From Wenzhouxiangella sp. (GTDB lineage: Bacteria > Pseudomonadota > Gammaproteobacteria > Xanthomonadales > Wenzhouxiangellaceae), in the NCBI GenBank assembly GCA_021767625.1, contig JAASTB010000085.1:1-8091 (forward strand): a stretch of 8,091 bases of DNA. Reading direction: 5' to 3'. Position 1 is the stretch's first letter, and every line of letters starts with the position of its first letter. The notes beneath the pieces were generated by a model. That model was given only the letters and a program-made list of their open reading frames with translations, made no database searches and had not been told where the DNA came from. The position numbers and the translations under genes were made by a program. Shown here piece by piece: positions 1 through 5,768 of the stretch.

Positions 1-81
1 GTGGCGGCCACCATGTGTCATTCTCCGAAAAGAAAACTCCGCCAATGTAGCAGACGCCGGTGGCCCGCCCGGCCCTCGCGG

Positions 82-110
82 CTGTAATATTGCTGACACA
101 TTGACGTCAT
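82..110 (+). promoter_or_regulatory. Candidate Pho box (three tandem 7-bp repeats) upstream of the porin gene
   Basis: Three 7-mers lie in exact 11-bp register: CTGTAAT (82-88), CTGACAC (93-99) and ACGTCAT (104-110). Each is separated from the next by the same 4-nt spacer, ATTG. Against the enterobacterial PhoB half-site CTGTCAT/CTGTCAC they match at about 6, 6 and 5 of 7 positions. The box ends 45 bp before the porin ATG. If PhoB uses the first two repeats, a -10 would be expected near 110-115 (TACCCT), which is a poor hexamer and fits an activator-dependent promoter. That PhoB binds here is inference. The repeat register and the nature of the downstream gene are what support it. Confidence 0.68.
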
Positions 111-155
111 ACCCTCGTCGCGTTTTTGTAACCCCGAAGTCACAGGACTTTCAAA

Positions 156-1277
156 ATGATCAAGACGCAGCGAATCCTTTCCCTGGCCGGCGCCGGTCTG
201 ATTGCCGCAGCCTCAGCCACGGCCGCCCAAACCGAAATCGAGATCGACTCGGTGGCCGGCTTCGACATCGGCTTCGGCGGCCTGGTCCAGTTCGACTACA
301 ACCACTTCGACGACGATCGAATCGACTACAGCAACGACGAAGACCTGCGGCGCGCCGAGCTCACCCTGAGCGGCGAGAGCGAGAATTTCTCCTGGGAGAT
401 CGGCTACGACACGGCCGGCGAGAAGTACCTGGACAACAACATCGCATTCAGCGCCGCCGGCGCGAAGATCACGCTCGGCCAGTTCAAGCAGCCCAACAGC
501 CTGGAGGAACTCTCGAGCACCAAGAACAACGACTTCATCGCCAAGGCCATGGCGACCAACGCGTTCGCGGTTTCGCGCAGGCTCGGCGGCAGCGCCATGC
601 TCGGCGGCGACAACTGGACGGTGACGGCCAGCCTGTTCGACGGCGAGCTCACCGCCGGCAGTGACGCCGGCTCGGGCGCTGCCGCGCGCGTGACCTTCGC
701 GCCGCTCATGGAAGAAGGCCGCTTCGTGCACCTCGGCCTGTCGGCGGTCAGCTCCGACCTGCCGGGCGATTCGATCCGGCTGCGCCTGCGGCCCAACGCC
801 GACCTGGCCGATGTGCGGCCCGTCGACACGGGCACCATCGACGCCGCCGACGACCAGCAGACCTACGGCGTGGAAGGCATCTGGGCCAGCGGTCCATTCA
901 AGATGCAGGGCGAATACCTGACCTCCACGGTGCAGCGAGACGGCCCGAGGGACGACTTCAGCGGCGATGCCTGGTACCTGTCGGCGATGTGGAACATCAC
1001 CGGCGAGAGCTGGAATTATCGCTCGGGTGTCGTCCGCACGCCCGGCCCTGAACAGCCTGCGAGCGGCATGTGGCAGGCAGGCCTGCGCTACGACCGCGCC
1101 GACTTCGACGATGTCGGGATTGCCGGCGGCACCATGCGCGCCGTGACGGCGGGCGTCAATTACTACTGGCGCTCCAACTGGAAGCTGGCTGCCAACTGGG
1201 TTCGCGCCGAAAGCCGTCGCGCCGGGCTGATCGACGAGCCCGACATCCTGGAATTGCGCGCGCAGTTCTTCTGGTAA
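156..1277 (+). CDS. Phosphate-selective porin O/P-like outer-membrane protein
   Basis: This 373-aa protein is predicted to be an outer-membrane beta-barrel channel, probably anion- or phosphate-selective. The N-terminus is a signal peptide: K3 and R6, then a hydrophobic stretch at about residues 7-20, with a likely cleavage after Ala-Thr-Ala at 21-23. The mature protein is rich in alternating polar/hydrophobic strands, Gly and Asp, without membrane helices. It ends in LELRAQFFW, an aromatic-terminated strand of the kind recognised by the BAM machinery. Length and overall style fit Porin_O_P (OprP/OprO) proteins, many of which are induced by phosphate starvation. The ATG is supported by AGGA at 144-147 with 8-nt spacing. 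The upstream Pho-box-like repeats strengthen the phosphate reading. Substrate selectivity cannot be read directly; a polyphosphate or general anion porin of the same family is the main alternative. Confidence 0.82.
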   Translation: MIKTQRILSLAGAGLIAAASATAAQTEIEIDSVAGFDIGFGGLVQFDYNHFDDDRIDYSNDEDLRRAELTLSGESENFSWEIGYDTAGEKYLDNNIAFSAAGAKITLGQFKQPNSLEELSSTKNNDFIAKAMATNAFAVSRRLGGSAMLGGDNWTVTASLFDGELTAGSDAGSGAAARVTFAPLMEEGRFVHLGLSAVSSDLPGDSIRLRLRPNADLADVRPVDTGTIDAADDQQTYGVEGIWASGPFKMQGEYLTSTVQRDGPRDDFSGDAWYLSAMWNITGESWNYRSGVVRTPGPEQPASGMWQAGLRYDRADFDDVGIAGGTMRAVTAGVNYYWRSNWKLAANWVRAESRRAGLIDEPDILELRAQFFW

Positions 1278-1322
1278 GGCGAGTCGGACTACCGGCCTCG
1301 CTGCCGGCGTCTGCCGTTCCGT

Positions 1323-1344
1323 GCGCCGCCCGACCGGGCGGCGC
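1323..1344. terminator. GC-rich hairpin between convergent genes, candidate bidirectional terminator
   Basis: The arms GCGCCGCCC (1323-1331) and GGGCGGCGC (1336-1344) form a perfect 9-bp stem around a 4-nt loop. It lies 1 nt beyond the stop of the small minus-strand gene and 45 nt beyond the porin stop, so it sits between convergent genes. Neither strand has a clear T-tract after the stem, so it is not a textbook intrinsic terminator. It could end transcription less efficiently or protect 3' ends. Confidence 0.5.
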
Positions 1345-1345
1345 G

Positions 1346-1564
1346 TCAGGAATCGCCGTCTTCCCCGCCCTCGGCCAGCTTGCGCTCGATGTCGGCAAGC
1401 TCGGCCTCGGCAACGCGCGCGATCTCCATCAGGGTTTCCTGGTTTTCCAGCTGCTGCGCCTGTTCCTCGAGGTCGCGATCGAGCCCGCCGCCCAGGTCCC
1501 GGCGGATGGCCGCAAGACGCTCGCGCAGTTCATCCCGACGCTCCAGCAATTTCTGACGTTCCAT
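1346..1564 (-). CDS. Small coiled-coil protein resembling a DksA/TraR N-terminal half without zinc finger
   Basis: This 72-aa protein is very rich in charged residues and almost entirely helical in appearance: a first helix at about residues 2-22, a Gly-rich turn (GGG at 25-27), and a second helix at about 29-65. The middle segment, LDRDLEEQAQQLENQE (28-43), followed by an AEAELADIERKLAE end, looks like the coiled-coil hairpin of short DksA/TraR-family proteins. In those proteins such a helix leads into a Cys4 zinc finger. Here the chain stops after an acidic GGEDGDS tail with no cysteine at all. The ATG at 1564 is chosen because GGAG lies 6 nt upstream on the coding strand; a TTG 9 codons further upstream is less likely. 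It is the last gene of the leftward cluster, 97 nt after the receiver gene. Function is unknown; modulation of RNA polymerase is a guess from family resemblance only. Confidence 0.68.
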   Translation of the reverse strand: MERQKLLERRDELRERLAAIRRDLGGGLDRDLEEQAQQLENQETLMEIARVAEAELADIERKLAEGGEDGDS

Positions 1565-1661
1565 CGAAAGCTCCGTTGTTCGTGGCAGCAAGTGCCAGTG
1601 TGGAATTGCCGGAGGCCGAGGGTCTTGACGGTGATCAATCCGCCGGGCTTCGCAGCGCGGG

Positions 1662-2165
1662 TCAGGCTTCGCCGGAGGATTCGCTCTCCCGCTGACCTCG
1701 CGCCGGCAGCTCTCCGTCGCTGACCAGCCGCTCGATGCGCGAAAAGACCTCGTAGCGACCGAACGGTTTCTTCATGAATCCGTCGGCGCCGATCTTCTTG
1801 AGATAGAACTCCTCGACGGCCTGCGGATTGCCGCTGATCATGATTACGGGAATGGACTGGGTGGCCGGATTGCGACGCAGCTTTCGCAGTGCCGTAAAAC
1901 CGCTCATGCCCGGCAGCACGATATCCAGGAAGATCAGGTCGGGCGGGTCTTCTCCGACCACCTGCAACGCGCTCTCGGCGTCTTCGGCGCTGCTCGTTTC
2001 GTAGCCGTTCTGTCCGAGCATGTGGCTGAGCGCGGCGACGATCGTACGCGAATCGTCGACGATCAGAACCCGCAGGCCGCGTCGGGCATGCAGGCGACGG
2101 CGCTGGCGTCGATCGTCGGGCTGGCGCATTCCCAGCAACCGTCGAAATCGGTCCAACTGACTCAT
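1662..2165 (-). CDS. Orphan single-domain response regulator (CheY/PilH-like receiver)
   Basis: This 167-aa protein has a basic N-terminal extension (residues 1-30, Arg-rich) followed by one receiver domain at about 31-150. The receiver signature is complete: acidic pair D37/D38 in VLIVDDSRTI, phospho-acceptor D81 in LIFLDIVLPGMSG, switch Ser111 in MISG, and Lys133 in MKKPF. There is no DNA-binding or enzymatic output domain; the last 17 or so residues are polar and probably disordered. Such receivers usually act through protein contacts, as in chemotaxis or twitching-motility systems. The ATG at 2165 has GGGAG 5 nt upstream. No histidine kinase is visible in the window. It follows two HD-GYP genes on the same strand with an 82-nt gap that holds a hairpin and a possible promoter. 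A role in controlling the neighbouring phosphodiesterases is plausible but not shown. Confidence 0.85.
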   Translation of the reverse strand: MSQLDRFRRLLGMRQPDDRRQRRRLHARRGLRVLIVDDSRTIVAALSHMLGQNGYETSSAEDAESALQVVGEDPPDLIFLDIVLPGMSGFTALRKLRRNPATQSIPVIMISGNPQAVEEFYLKKIGADGFMKKPFGRYEVFSRIERLVSDGELPARGQRESESSGEA

Positions 2166-2192
2166 CCGGACTCCCTCTCTTTTAATCCGCCG

Positions 2193-2222
2193 ATTATTCC
2201 CTATTCCGGCGGCTCGTTCCAA
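2193..2222 (-). promoter_or_regulatory. Possible promoter for the receiver gene
   Basis: Read on the minus strand, TTGGAA (2222-2217) and AATAAT (2198-2193) are separated by 18 nt, an acceptable sigma70-like arrangement with a 4/6 and a 5/6 match. The -35 falls inside the right arm of the hairpin at 2213-2244, so a promoter and a terminator-like structure overlap. The start codon is 28 nt beyond the -10. Confidence 0.38.
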
Positions 2223-2244
2223 TCCCGGCCCGGATCGGAACGAG
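2213..2244 (-). terminator. Strong stem-loop just after the HD-GYP A stop codon
   Basis: On the minus-strand transcript the arms CTCGTTCC (2244-2237) and GGAACGAG (2220-2213) pair perfectly. They extend through one G-U pair and an ATCC/GGAT inner stem, giving about 13 bp around a 6-nt loop. The structure begins 3 nt after the TAG stop. No U-tract follows, so it may attenuate or stabilise rather than fully terminate. The inner G-U pair becomes an A-C mismatch on the plus-strand RNA, so the structure is better suited to the minus strand. A weaker inverted repeat (CCGCCG / CGGCGG, 2187-2212) follows directly. Confidence 0.5.
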
Positions 2245-2247
2245 AAA

Positions 2248-3507
2248 CTAGTCAAAAACCTCCGACAGCATGCGCATGTCCACGTCCTCGCTGCCGTCGG
2301 GCAATACCTCCGCAACCCGGACCGGCGCATCGCCGGACTCCGGGCGCTGGCTGGACAGATCCAGCGTGCCGCCAAGCTCGTAGCCGCCGCTTCCCCGTTC
2401 CAGCAAACGCACCATGGGAAGCAGGCCGCGACCTTCCCGCGCCTGCAGGACCAGGGCGAGCTGGCCGCTGGTCAACCGCACCAGCGTGCCCGGCGTCACC
2501 CAGCCGAGATACTGGGTGAAGGCCTCAACCATGGGGCCGTCGAACTGCCGGTTGCGCTGCTTCCAGAGAATGCCCAGCGCATCGTGATGCGACCTGGCCG
2601 GGTCGTAGACACGCTGAGAAGTGATCGCGTCGTAGGCATCCACGATGCCGACCAGCCTGGCCAGGGGCGGAATGGCGCCGCGCGCCAGGCCGTGCGGATA
2701 GCCCCGGCCGTCCGGGCGCTCATGATGGTGCAGAACGGCCAGCGTCACCGGATCCGGCAAGCCGCCCTCCTCGATCAGAAGTTCGTGGCCGATCGTGGTA
2801 TGGGTCTTGATGATCTCGTATTCCTCAGCCGTCAGCGGGCCGGGCTTGTTGAGGATTTCCGAGTCGATCCGGAGCTTGCCCAGGTCGTGCAGTAGCCCGG
2901 CCAGGCCGGCGTACTCGACCTTGCGTTCGTCCCAGTCCAGTGCGTGGGCGAGTCCGATCGAAAGAATGGAGGCATTGATGCAATGCTGGGCGGTGTAGTC
3001 GTCGCGTTCCTTGATGCGGGTCAGCCAGACGAGCGCGGCGGCATGCTGCTCGAGCACGCCGGCCAGTTCGGAGACCACGCTGCGGGCCGACCCGACATCG
3101 ATGCCCTTGCCGACGCGGAACTGCTCGGCCAGGTCGTGAACCCGGCGGTCGAGCGACCCGTAGATATCCAGCGCCCTCTCGAGCGTGTCGGGATTGACTT
3201 CGCCGCCCAGGGAAAGCCATCCGCCCATGCGCGGCGCGGGAGACGAAGCGGATTCCTCCGAACTCGGCGCGACGGCCGTCCTGCGGGCCGGCAGCCACTT
3301 GTTGGGGCTGCGCTCCTGGCAGATTACCACCCAGGCGCAGTGCTCTTGCATCCAGCGCTTCTTCCGGGGTGAGTCGACCAGCACGCCCTGCAGGGGGAAA
3401 CGGGTCTCCGACCAGGGGATATCCAGGCGCGTGACGAAGTGTCCGAGCTGCAGATCGGACGGATCGATCCGGCTTTCGAAAGCCCACCCGCTCTGGTGCT
3501 CGGGCAT
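2248..3507 (-). CDS. HD-GYP domain c-di-GMP phosphodiesterase A (DUF3391 N-terminus)
   Basis: This 419-aa cytoplasmic protein is predicted to hydrolyse cyclic di-GMP. Residues about 14-62 match the DUF3391 module that commonly precedes HD-GYP domains (LQLGHFVTRLDIPW, then FPLQGVLVDS). A low-complexity Ser/Ala/Pro linker follows at about 75-93. The HD-GYP domain spans about 155-335 and keeps all hallmark residues: H175, H207-D208 in HDLGK (207-211), H236, HHERPDGRGYP (261-271) and D290. The residue four before H175 is Tyr, where trinuclear-iron enzymes have Glu, so a binuclear site is more likely. A short beta-rich tail (about 340-405), usual in this subfamily, ends the protein. AAGGGG lies 7 nt before the ATG. 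The gene follows a close paralog 99 nt upstream but has a good promoter of its own in that gap. Confidence 0.92.
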   Translation of the reverse strand: MPEHQSGWAFESRIDPSDLQLGHFVTRLDIPWSETRFPLQGVLVDSPRKKRWMQEHCAWVVICQERSPNKWLPARRTAVAPSSEESASSPAPRMGGWLSLGGEVNPDTLERALDIYGSLDRRVHDLAEQFRVGKGIDVGSARSVVSELAGVLEQHAAALVWLTRIKERDDYTAQHCINASILSIGLAHALDWDERKVEYAGLAGLLHDLGKLRIDSEILNKPGPLTAEEYEIIKTHTTIGHELLIEEGGLPDPVTLAVLHHHERPDGRGYPHGLARGAIPPLARLVGIVDAYDAITSQRVYDPARSHHDALGILWKQRNRQFDGPMVEAFTQYLGWVTPGTLVRLTSGQLALVLQAREGRGLLPMVRLLERGSGGYELGGTLDLSSQRPESGDAPVRVAEVLPDGSEDVDMRMLSEVFD

Positions 3508-3549
3508 GTGTTTTCCCCTTGGTTAAGCGATTGGCCCCACCGAAAAACC

Positions 3550-3579
3550 ACTATAGTTCCGCGGCATGGGGGTTGTCCA
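3550..3579 (-). promoter_or_regulatory. Candidate sigma70-type promoter of HD-GYP A
   Basis: On the minus strand, -35 TGGACA (3579-3574) and -10 TATAGT (3555-3550) each match consensus at 5 of 6 positions, with an 18-nt spacer. The start codon at 3507 leaves a leader of roughly 35-40 nt that contains the AAGGGG ribosome binding site. It lies wholly in the 99-nt gap between the two HD-GYP genes, so gene A could be expressed without gene B. Confidence 0.6.
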
Positions 3580-3606
3580 GAATGTGCGGAGCCTCGCTGG
3601 CGATCC

Positions 3607-4890
3607 TCAGTCGAGGACGGAAACGAGCATCGCCTTGACGTTGATGCCCGGCAGGCCGTCCGGAAGCACTTCCTCGATGTGGATGAGGGGGTTGTCGTCG
3701 TCGTCGCGCAATTCCGCCAGGTCCACGCGTTCGCCGGGGCGATAACCCGCCGCCCCCTGCACGAGCTTGCGCACCACGGGGTAGAAACCGTGGACGATGT
3801 TGGTTTCCTCGACGATGGCCAGCTCTCCATTGGACAAGCGAACCAGCGTTCCCGGCGCGACCCAGCCCAGGAAATGAATGAAGGTCTCGACCATGTTGCG
3901 GTCGAACTTGTGCGACCGCCCCCGCCAGAGCACGCCCAGCGCATCGTGATGCGACCGCGCCGGCCGGTAGCTCCTCTGCGAAGTCACCGCGTCGTAGACG
4001 TCGACGATGGACACCAGCCTCGAGATCGGATTGATGTCGGCCGCCTGCTTGCCGTAGGGGTAGCCCTTGCCGTCGGTGCGCTCGTGGTGCTCGAGCGCGG
4101 CCAGGGCAACCAGCTCGTCGACTTCGTCGCGCTTGGACAGCAGTTCGTACCCCTTGATCGTGTGCGTCTTGACGTGCCGGTACTCCTCCTCGTTGAGCAG
4201 GTCCGGCTTGTTGAGGATGGCGGTGTCGATCTCGACGTTGCCCACGTCGTGGAGCAATGCGGCCAGGCCGGCGCGTTCGATCTGATCCGGAGACCACTCC
4301 AGCGCATGCGCCAGGCCGAGCGCCAGGATCGCCGAGTTGATGGAATGCTGCGCGGTGTAGTCGTCGCGCTCCTTGATCCGGGTCAGCCAGACCATGGCTG
4401 CCAGATTCTGCTGGAGATAGCCCGCCAGCTCGGCAACCACGCGTTCGGCCGTCTTGACCTCGACCGTGCCCTTTTGCGCAAAGCCGCGAATCAGCTGCCG
4501 GGCCTGTCCGTCCAGCAGGTTGTAGGCCCGAAGCGCCACGCCGACGCTGTCCTTGTCGATCCGGTCGCCTCGCAAGGCGTTGATCGGGTGGCGCAGGTTG
4601 GTGGACGGCCGGAACGGCTCCTCGGCCTTTGCCGACTCACGGGAGCGGCTCGCCCGGGGGCGCGGCGGCGGTGTGTCGCTTCGTTCGAAATCGATGACCA
4701 CCCACTCGCAGTGGTCTTCGAACCATTCCTTGGTGCTTTCCGAATCGATCAGCACGCCCTGCAGCGGGAAAGGCGTGTCGATCCAGGGAATGTCCAGACG
4801 CACGACGAAGTTGCCCACTTCCAGGTCGGAAGGGTGGACGATCATCTCGCGCGTCCAGATCGACTCGGTTTGTCCCTTTTCCTGTGCCAT
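3607..4890 (-). CDS. HD-GYP domain protein B (DUF3391 N-terminus) with an HDVGN variant motif
   Basis: This 427-aa paralog of the neighbouring HD-GYP protein has the same order: DUF3391 at about residues 17-68, a charged Pro/Arg/Ser linker at about 73-95, HD-GYP at about 165-345 and a beta-rich tail. Metal-binding positions are kept: H182, H214-D215, H243, HHERTDGKGYP (268-278) and D297. The HDxGK motif, however, reads HDVGN, with Asn218 (codon AAC at 4239-4237) in place of the conserved Lys. As metal ligands remain, activity may be altered rather than lost. ATG at 4890 is preferred because AGGTG lies 9 nt upstream; a GTG at 4902 would add four residues and has no convincing ribosome binding site. 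The gene is divergent from the PhoU-like/PiT operon and is the first of the leftward cluster. Long shared blocks with the paralog (WLTRIKERDDYTAQH, SHHDALG) indicate tandem duplication. Confidence 0.9.
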   Translation of the reverse strand: MAQEKGQTESIWTREMIVHPSDLEVGNFVVRLDIPWIDTPFPLQGVLIDSESTKEWFEDHCEWVVIDFERSDTPPPRPRASRSRESAKAEEPFRPSTNLRHPINALRGDRIDKDSVGVALRAYNLLDGQARQLIRGFAQKGTVEVKTAERVVAELAGYLQQNLAAMVWLTRIKERDDYTAQHSINSAILALGLAHALEWSPDQIERAGLAALLHDVGNVEIDTAILNKPDLLNEEEYRHVKTHTIKGYELLSKRDEVDELVALAALEHHERTDGKGYPYGKQAADINPISRLVSIVDVYDAVTSQRSYRPARSHHDALGVLWRGRSHKFDRNMVETFIHFLGWVAPGTLVRLSNGELAIVEETNIVHGFYPVVRKLVQGAAGYRPGERVDLAELRDDDDNPLIHIEEVLPDGLPGINVKAMLVSVLD

Positions 4891-4978
4891 CGACGGAAAC
4901 ACCTGATACTGGCTGCATTATGCCAGCAAACCCCTGAGACGCCGGTCACAGAACGGTACATCCGCACCGATACTGCGC

Positions 4979-5010
4979 CCGTCATGAATCGGTAACATTA
5001 CTGTTACAAT
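4979..5010 (+). promoter_or_regulatory. Candidate Pho box (three 11-bp-spaced repeats) overlapping an extended -10, upstream of the PhoU-like/PiT operon
   Basis: CCGTCAT (4979-4985), CGGTAAC (4990-4996) and CTGTTAC (5001-5007) lie at exact 11-bp spacing with AT-rich 4-nt spacers. They match the PhoB half-site CTGTCAT/CTGTCAC at about 6, 5 and 6 of 7 positions. TGTTACAAT (5002-5010) fits an extended -10 (TGn plus TACAAT) and starts 8 nt after the second repeat, close to the usual Pho-promoter layout. The box ends 51 bp before the start codon, much as at the porin gene (45 bp). The same bases include a perfect inverted repeat, GTAACA / TGTTAC (4992-5007), so a dimeric repressor operator is an alternative. 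Confidence 0.63.
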
Positions 5011-5058
5011 TCGCACCCGTTACAGGCCGGGATCCGGCGCCAGGAAACAAAAACCCCC

Positions 5059-5739
5059 ATGAATCCAACCGGTTACATCTCCCGAGTTTTCGGCCAATCG
5101 CCCGTCCGCCCCCTGCAGCAGCACTTCGAGAAGGCGGCGGCCTGTGCCGGCAGGCTCCCCGATTTCGTGCGCGCCGCTCAGACCGGCGACTGGGAAGAGG
5201 CAGCCGAAATCCGCAAATCGATCGTCAATCTCGAACACGAGGCCGACGATCTCAAGCGCGAGCTGCGCCTGAACCTGCCGCGCAGTCTTTTCATGCCGGT
5301 TGCACGCACAGATGTGCTCGAGATGCTGGCCGTCCAGGATCGCATCGCCAACAAGGCGCGCGACATCTCCGGGCTGATGCTGGGCCGGCGCATGGTCATC
5401 CCGAATGCTCTCCAGGACCTGTACCTGAGCTTCGTAGAGCGGTGTCTCGACGCAGTGGGCCAGGCCCACAAGACGGTCAATGAACTCGACGAGCTGTTCG
5501 AGACCAGTTTCAGCGGCAGCGAGATCGACCTGGTGATGGGGATGATCAAGAAACTCGACGAAATCGAGAACGACAGCGACACGCTACAGGTCGAGTTCCG
5601 GGCCAGGCTGTTCGAAATCGAAAAGGACCTTCCGCCCATCGACGTGATGTTCCTCTACAAGATCATCGACTGGACCGGCGACCTGGGTGACCTGGCCCAG
5701 CGCGTCGGCAGCCGGCTGCACCTGATGATCGCTCGCTAG
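5059..5739 (+). CDS. PhoU-like Pit accessory protein (DUF47 / TIGR00153-type)
   Basis: This 226-aa all-helical cytoplasmic protein is of the DUF47 family, distant relatives of PhoU that are typically encoded next to PiT phosphate transporters and thought to regulate them. The start MNPTGYISRVFGQSPVRPLQQH is typical of the family. Two E-x-x-x-D motifs, E59/D63 (LEHEADD) and E170/D174 (IENDSD), mirror the metal-binding motifs of PhoU bundles. A D94-to-D102 stretch (DRIANKARD) and D204/D208/D211 near the C-terminus add further acidic ligands. There is no signal peptide or membrane segment. The ribosome binding site is weak: AGGA at 5042-5045 is 13 nt from the ATG, with a small GCCGG/CCGGC hairpin just before it (5026-5038). 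It is followed 29 nt later by the transporter and is almost certainly cotranscribed with it. Confidence 0.9.
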   Translation: MNPTGYISRVFGQSPVRPLQQHFEKAAACAGRLPDFVRAAQTGDWEEAAEIRKSIVNLEHEADDLKRELRLNLPRSLFMPVARTDVLEMLAVQDRIANKARDISGLMLGRRMVIPNALQDLYLSFVERCLDAVGQAHKTVNELDELFETSFSGSEIDLVMGMIKKLDEIENDSDTLQVEFRARLFEIEKDLPPIDVMFLYKIIDWTGDLGDLAQRVGSRLHLMIAR

Positions 5740-5768
5740 CACCCAACCCCAAACCCGAAGGGCCTTTC

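Noticed and set aside
1..31. Possible start of a divergent minus-strand gene: ATG at 14-12 with GGAG 8 nt upstream on that strand.
   Set aside because: Only 14 coding bases fall inside the window, too few to support a gene, although a divergent neighbour sharing the Pho-box region is plausible.
213..838. Long minus-strand and alternative plus-strand open frames over the porin gene.
   Set aside because: They are GC-rich shadows of the porin reading frame: Arg/Ala/Gly-biased, without recognisable domains or ribosome binding sites.
1292..1307. Small hairpin CCGGC/GCCGG just after the porin stop.
   Set aside because: Five base pairs and no T-tract; the nearby 9-bp stem at 1323-1344 is the better terminator candidate.
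1583..1597. TGGCA/TGCCA inverted repeat before the small coiled-coil gene, partly resembling a sigma54 element.
   Set aside because: The TGGCAC and TTGC parts have the wrong spacing for sigma54, and 5-bp arms are expected by chance in GC-rich DNA.
4909..4926. Inverted repeat CTGGC/GCCAG with a CATAAT-like -10 on the minus strand upstream of HD-GYP B.
   Set aside because: The arms are only 5 bp and no matching -35 lies at 16-18 nt, so neither an operator nor a promoter is well supported.
3439..4995. A 518-codon plus-strand open frame antisense to HD-GYP B.
   Set aside because: The minus strand encodes a complete HD-GYP protein with all motifs. The antisense frame is compositionally odd (His/Val/Arg-rich) and matches no family I know.
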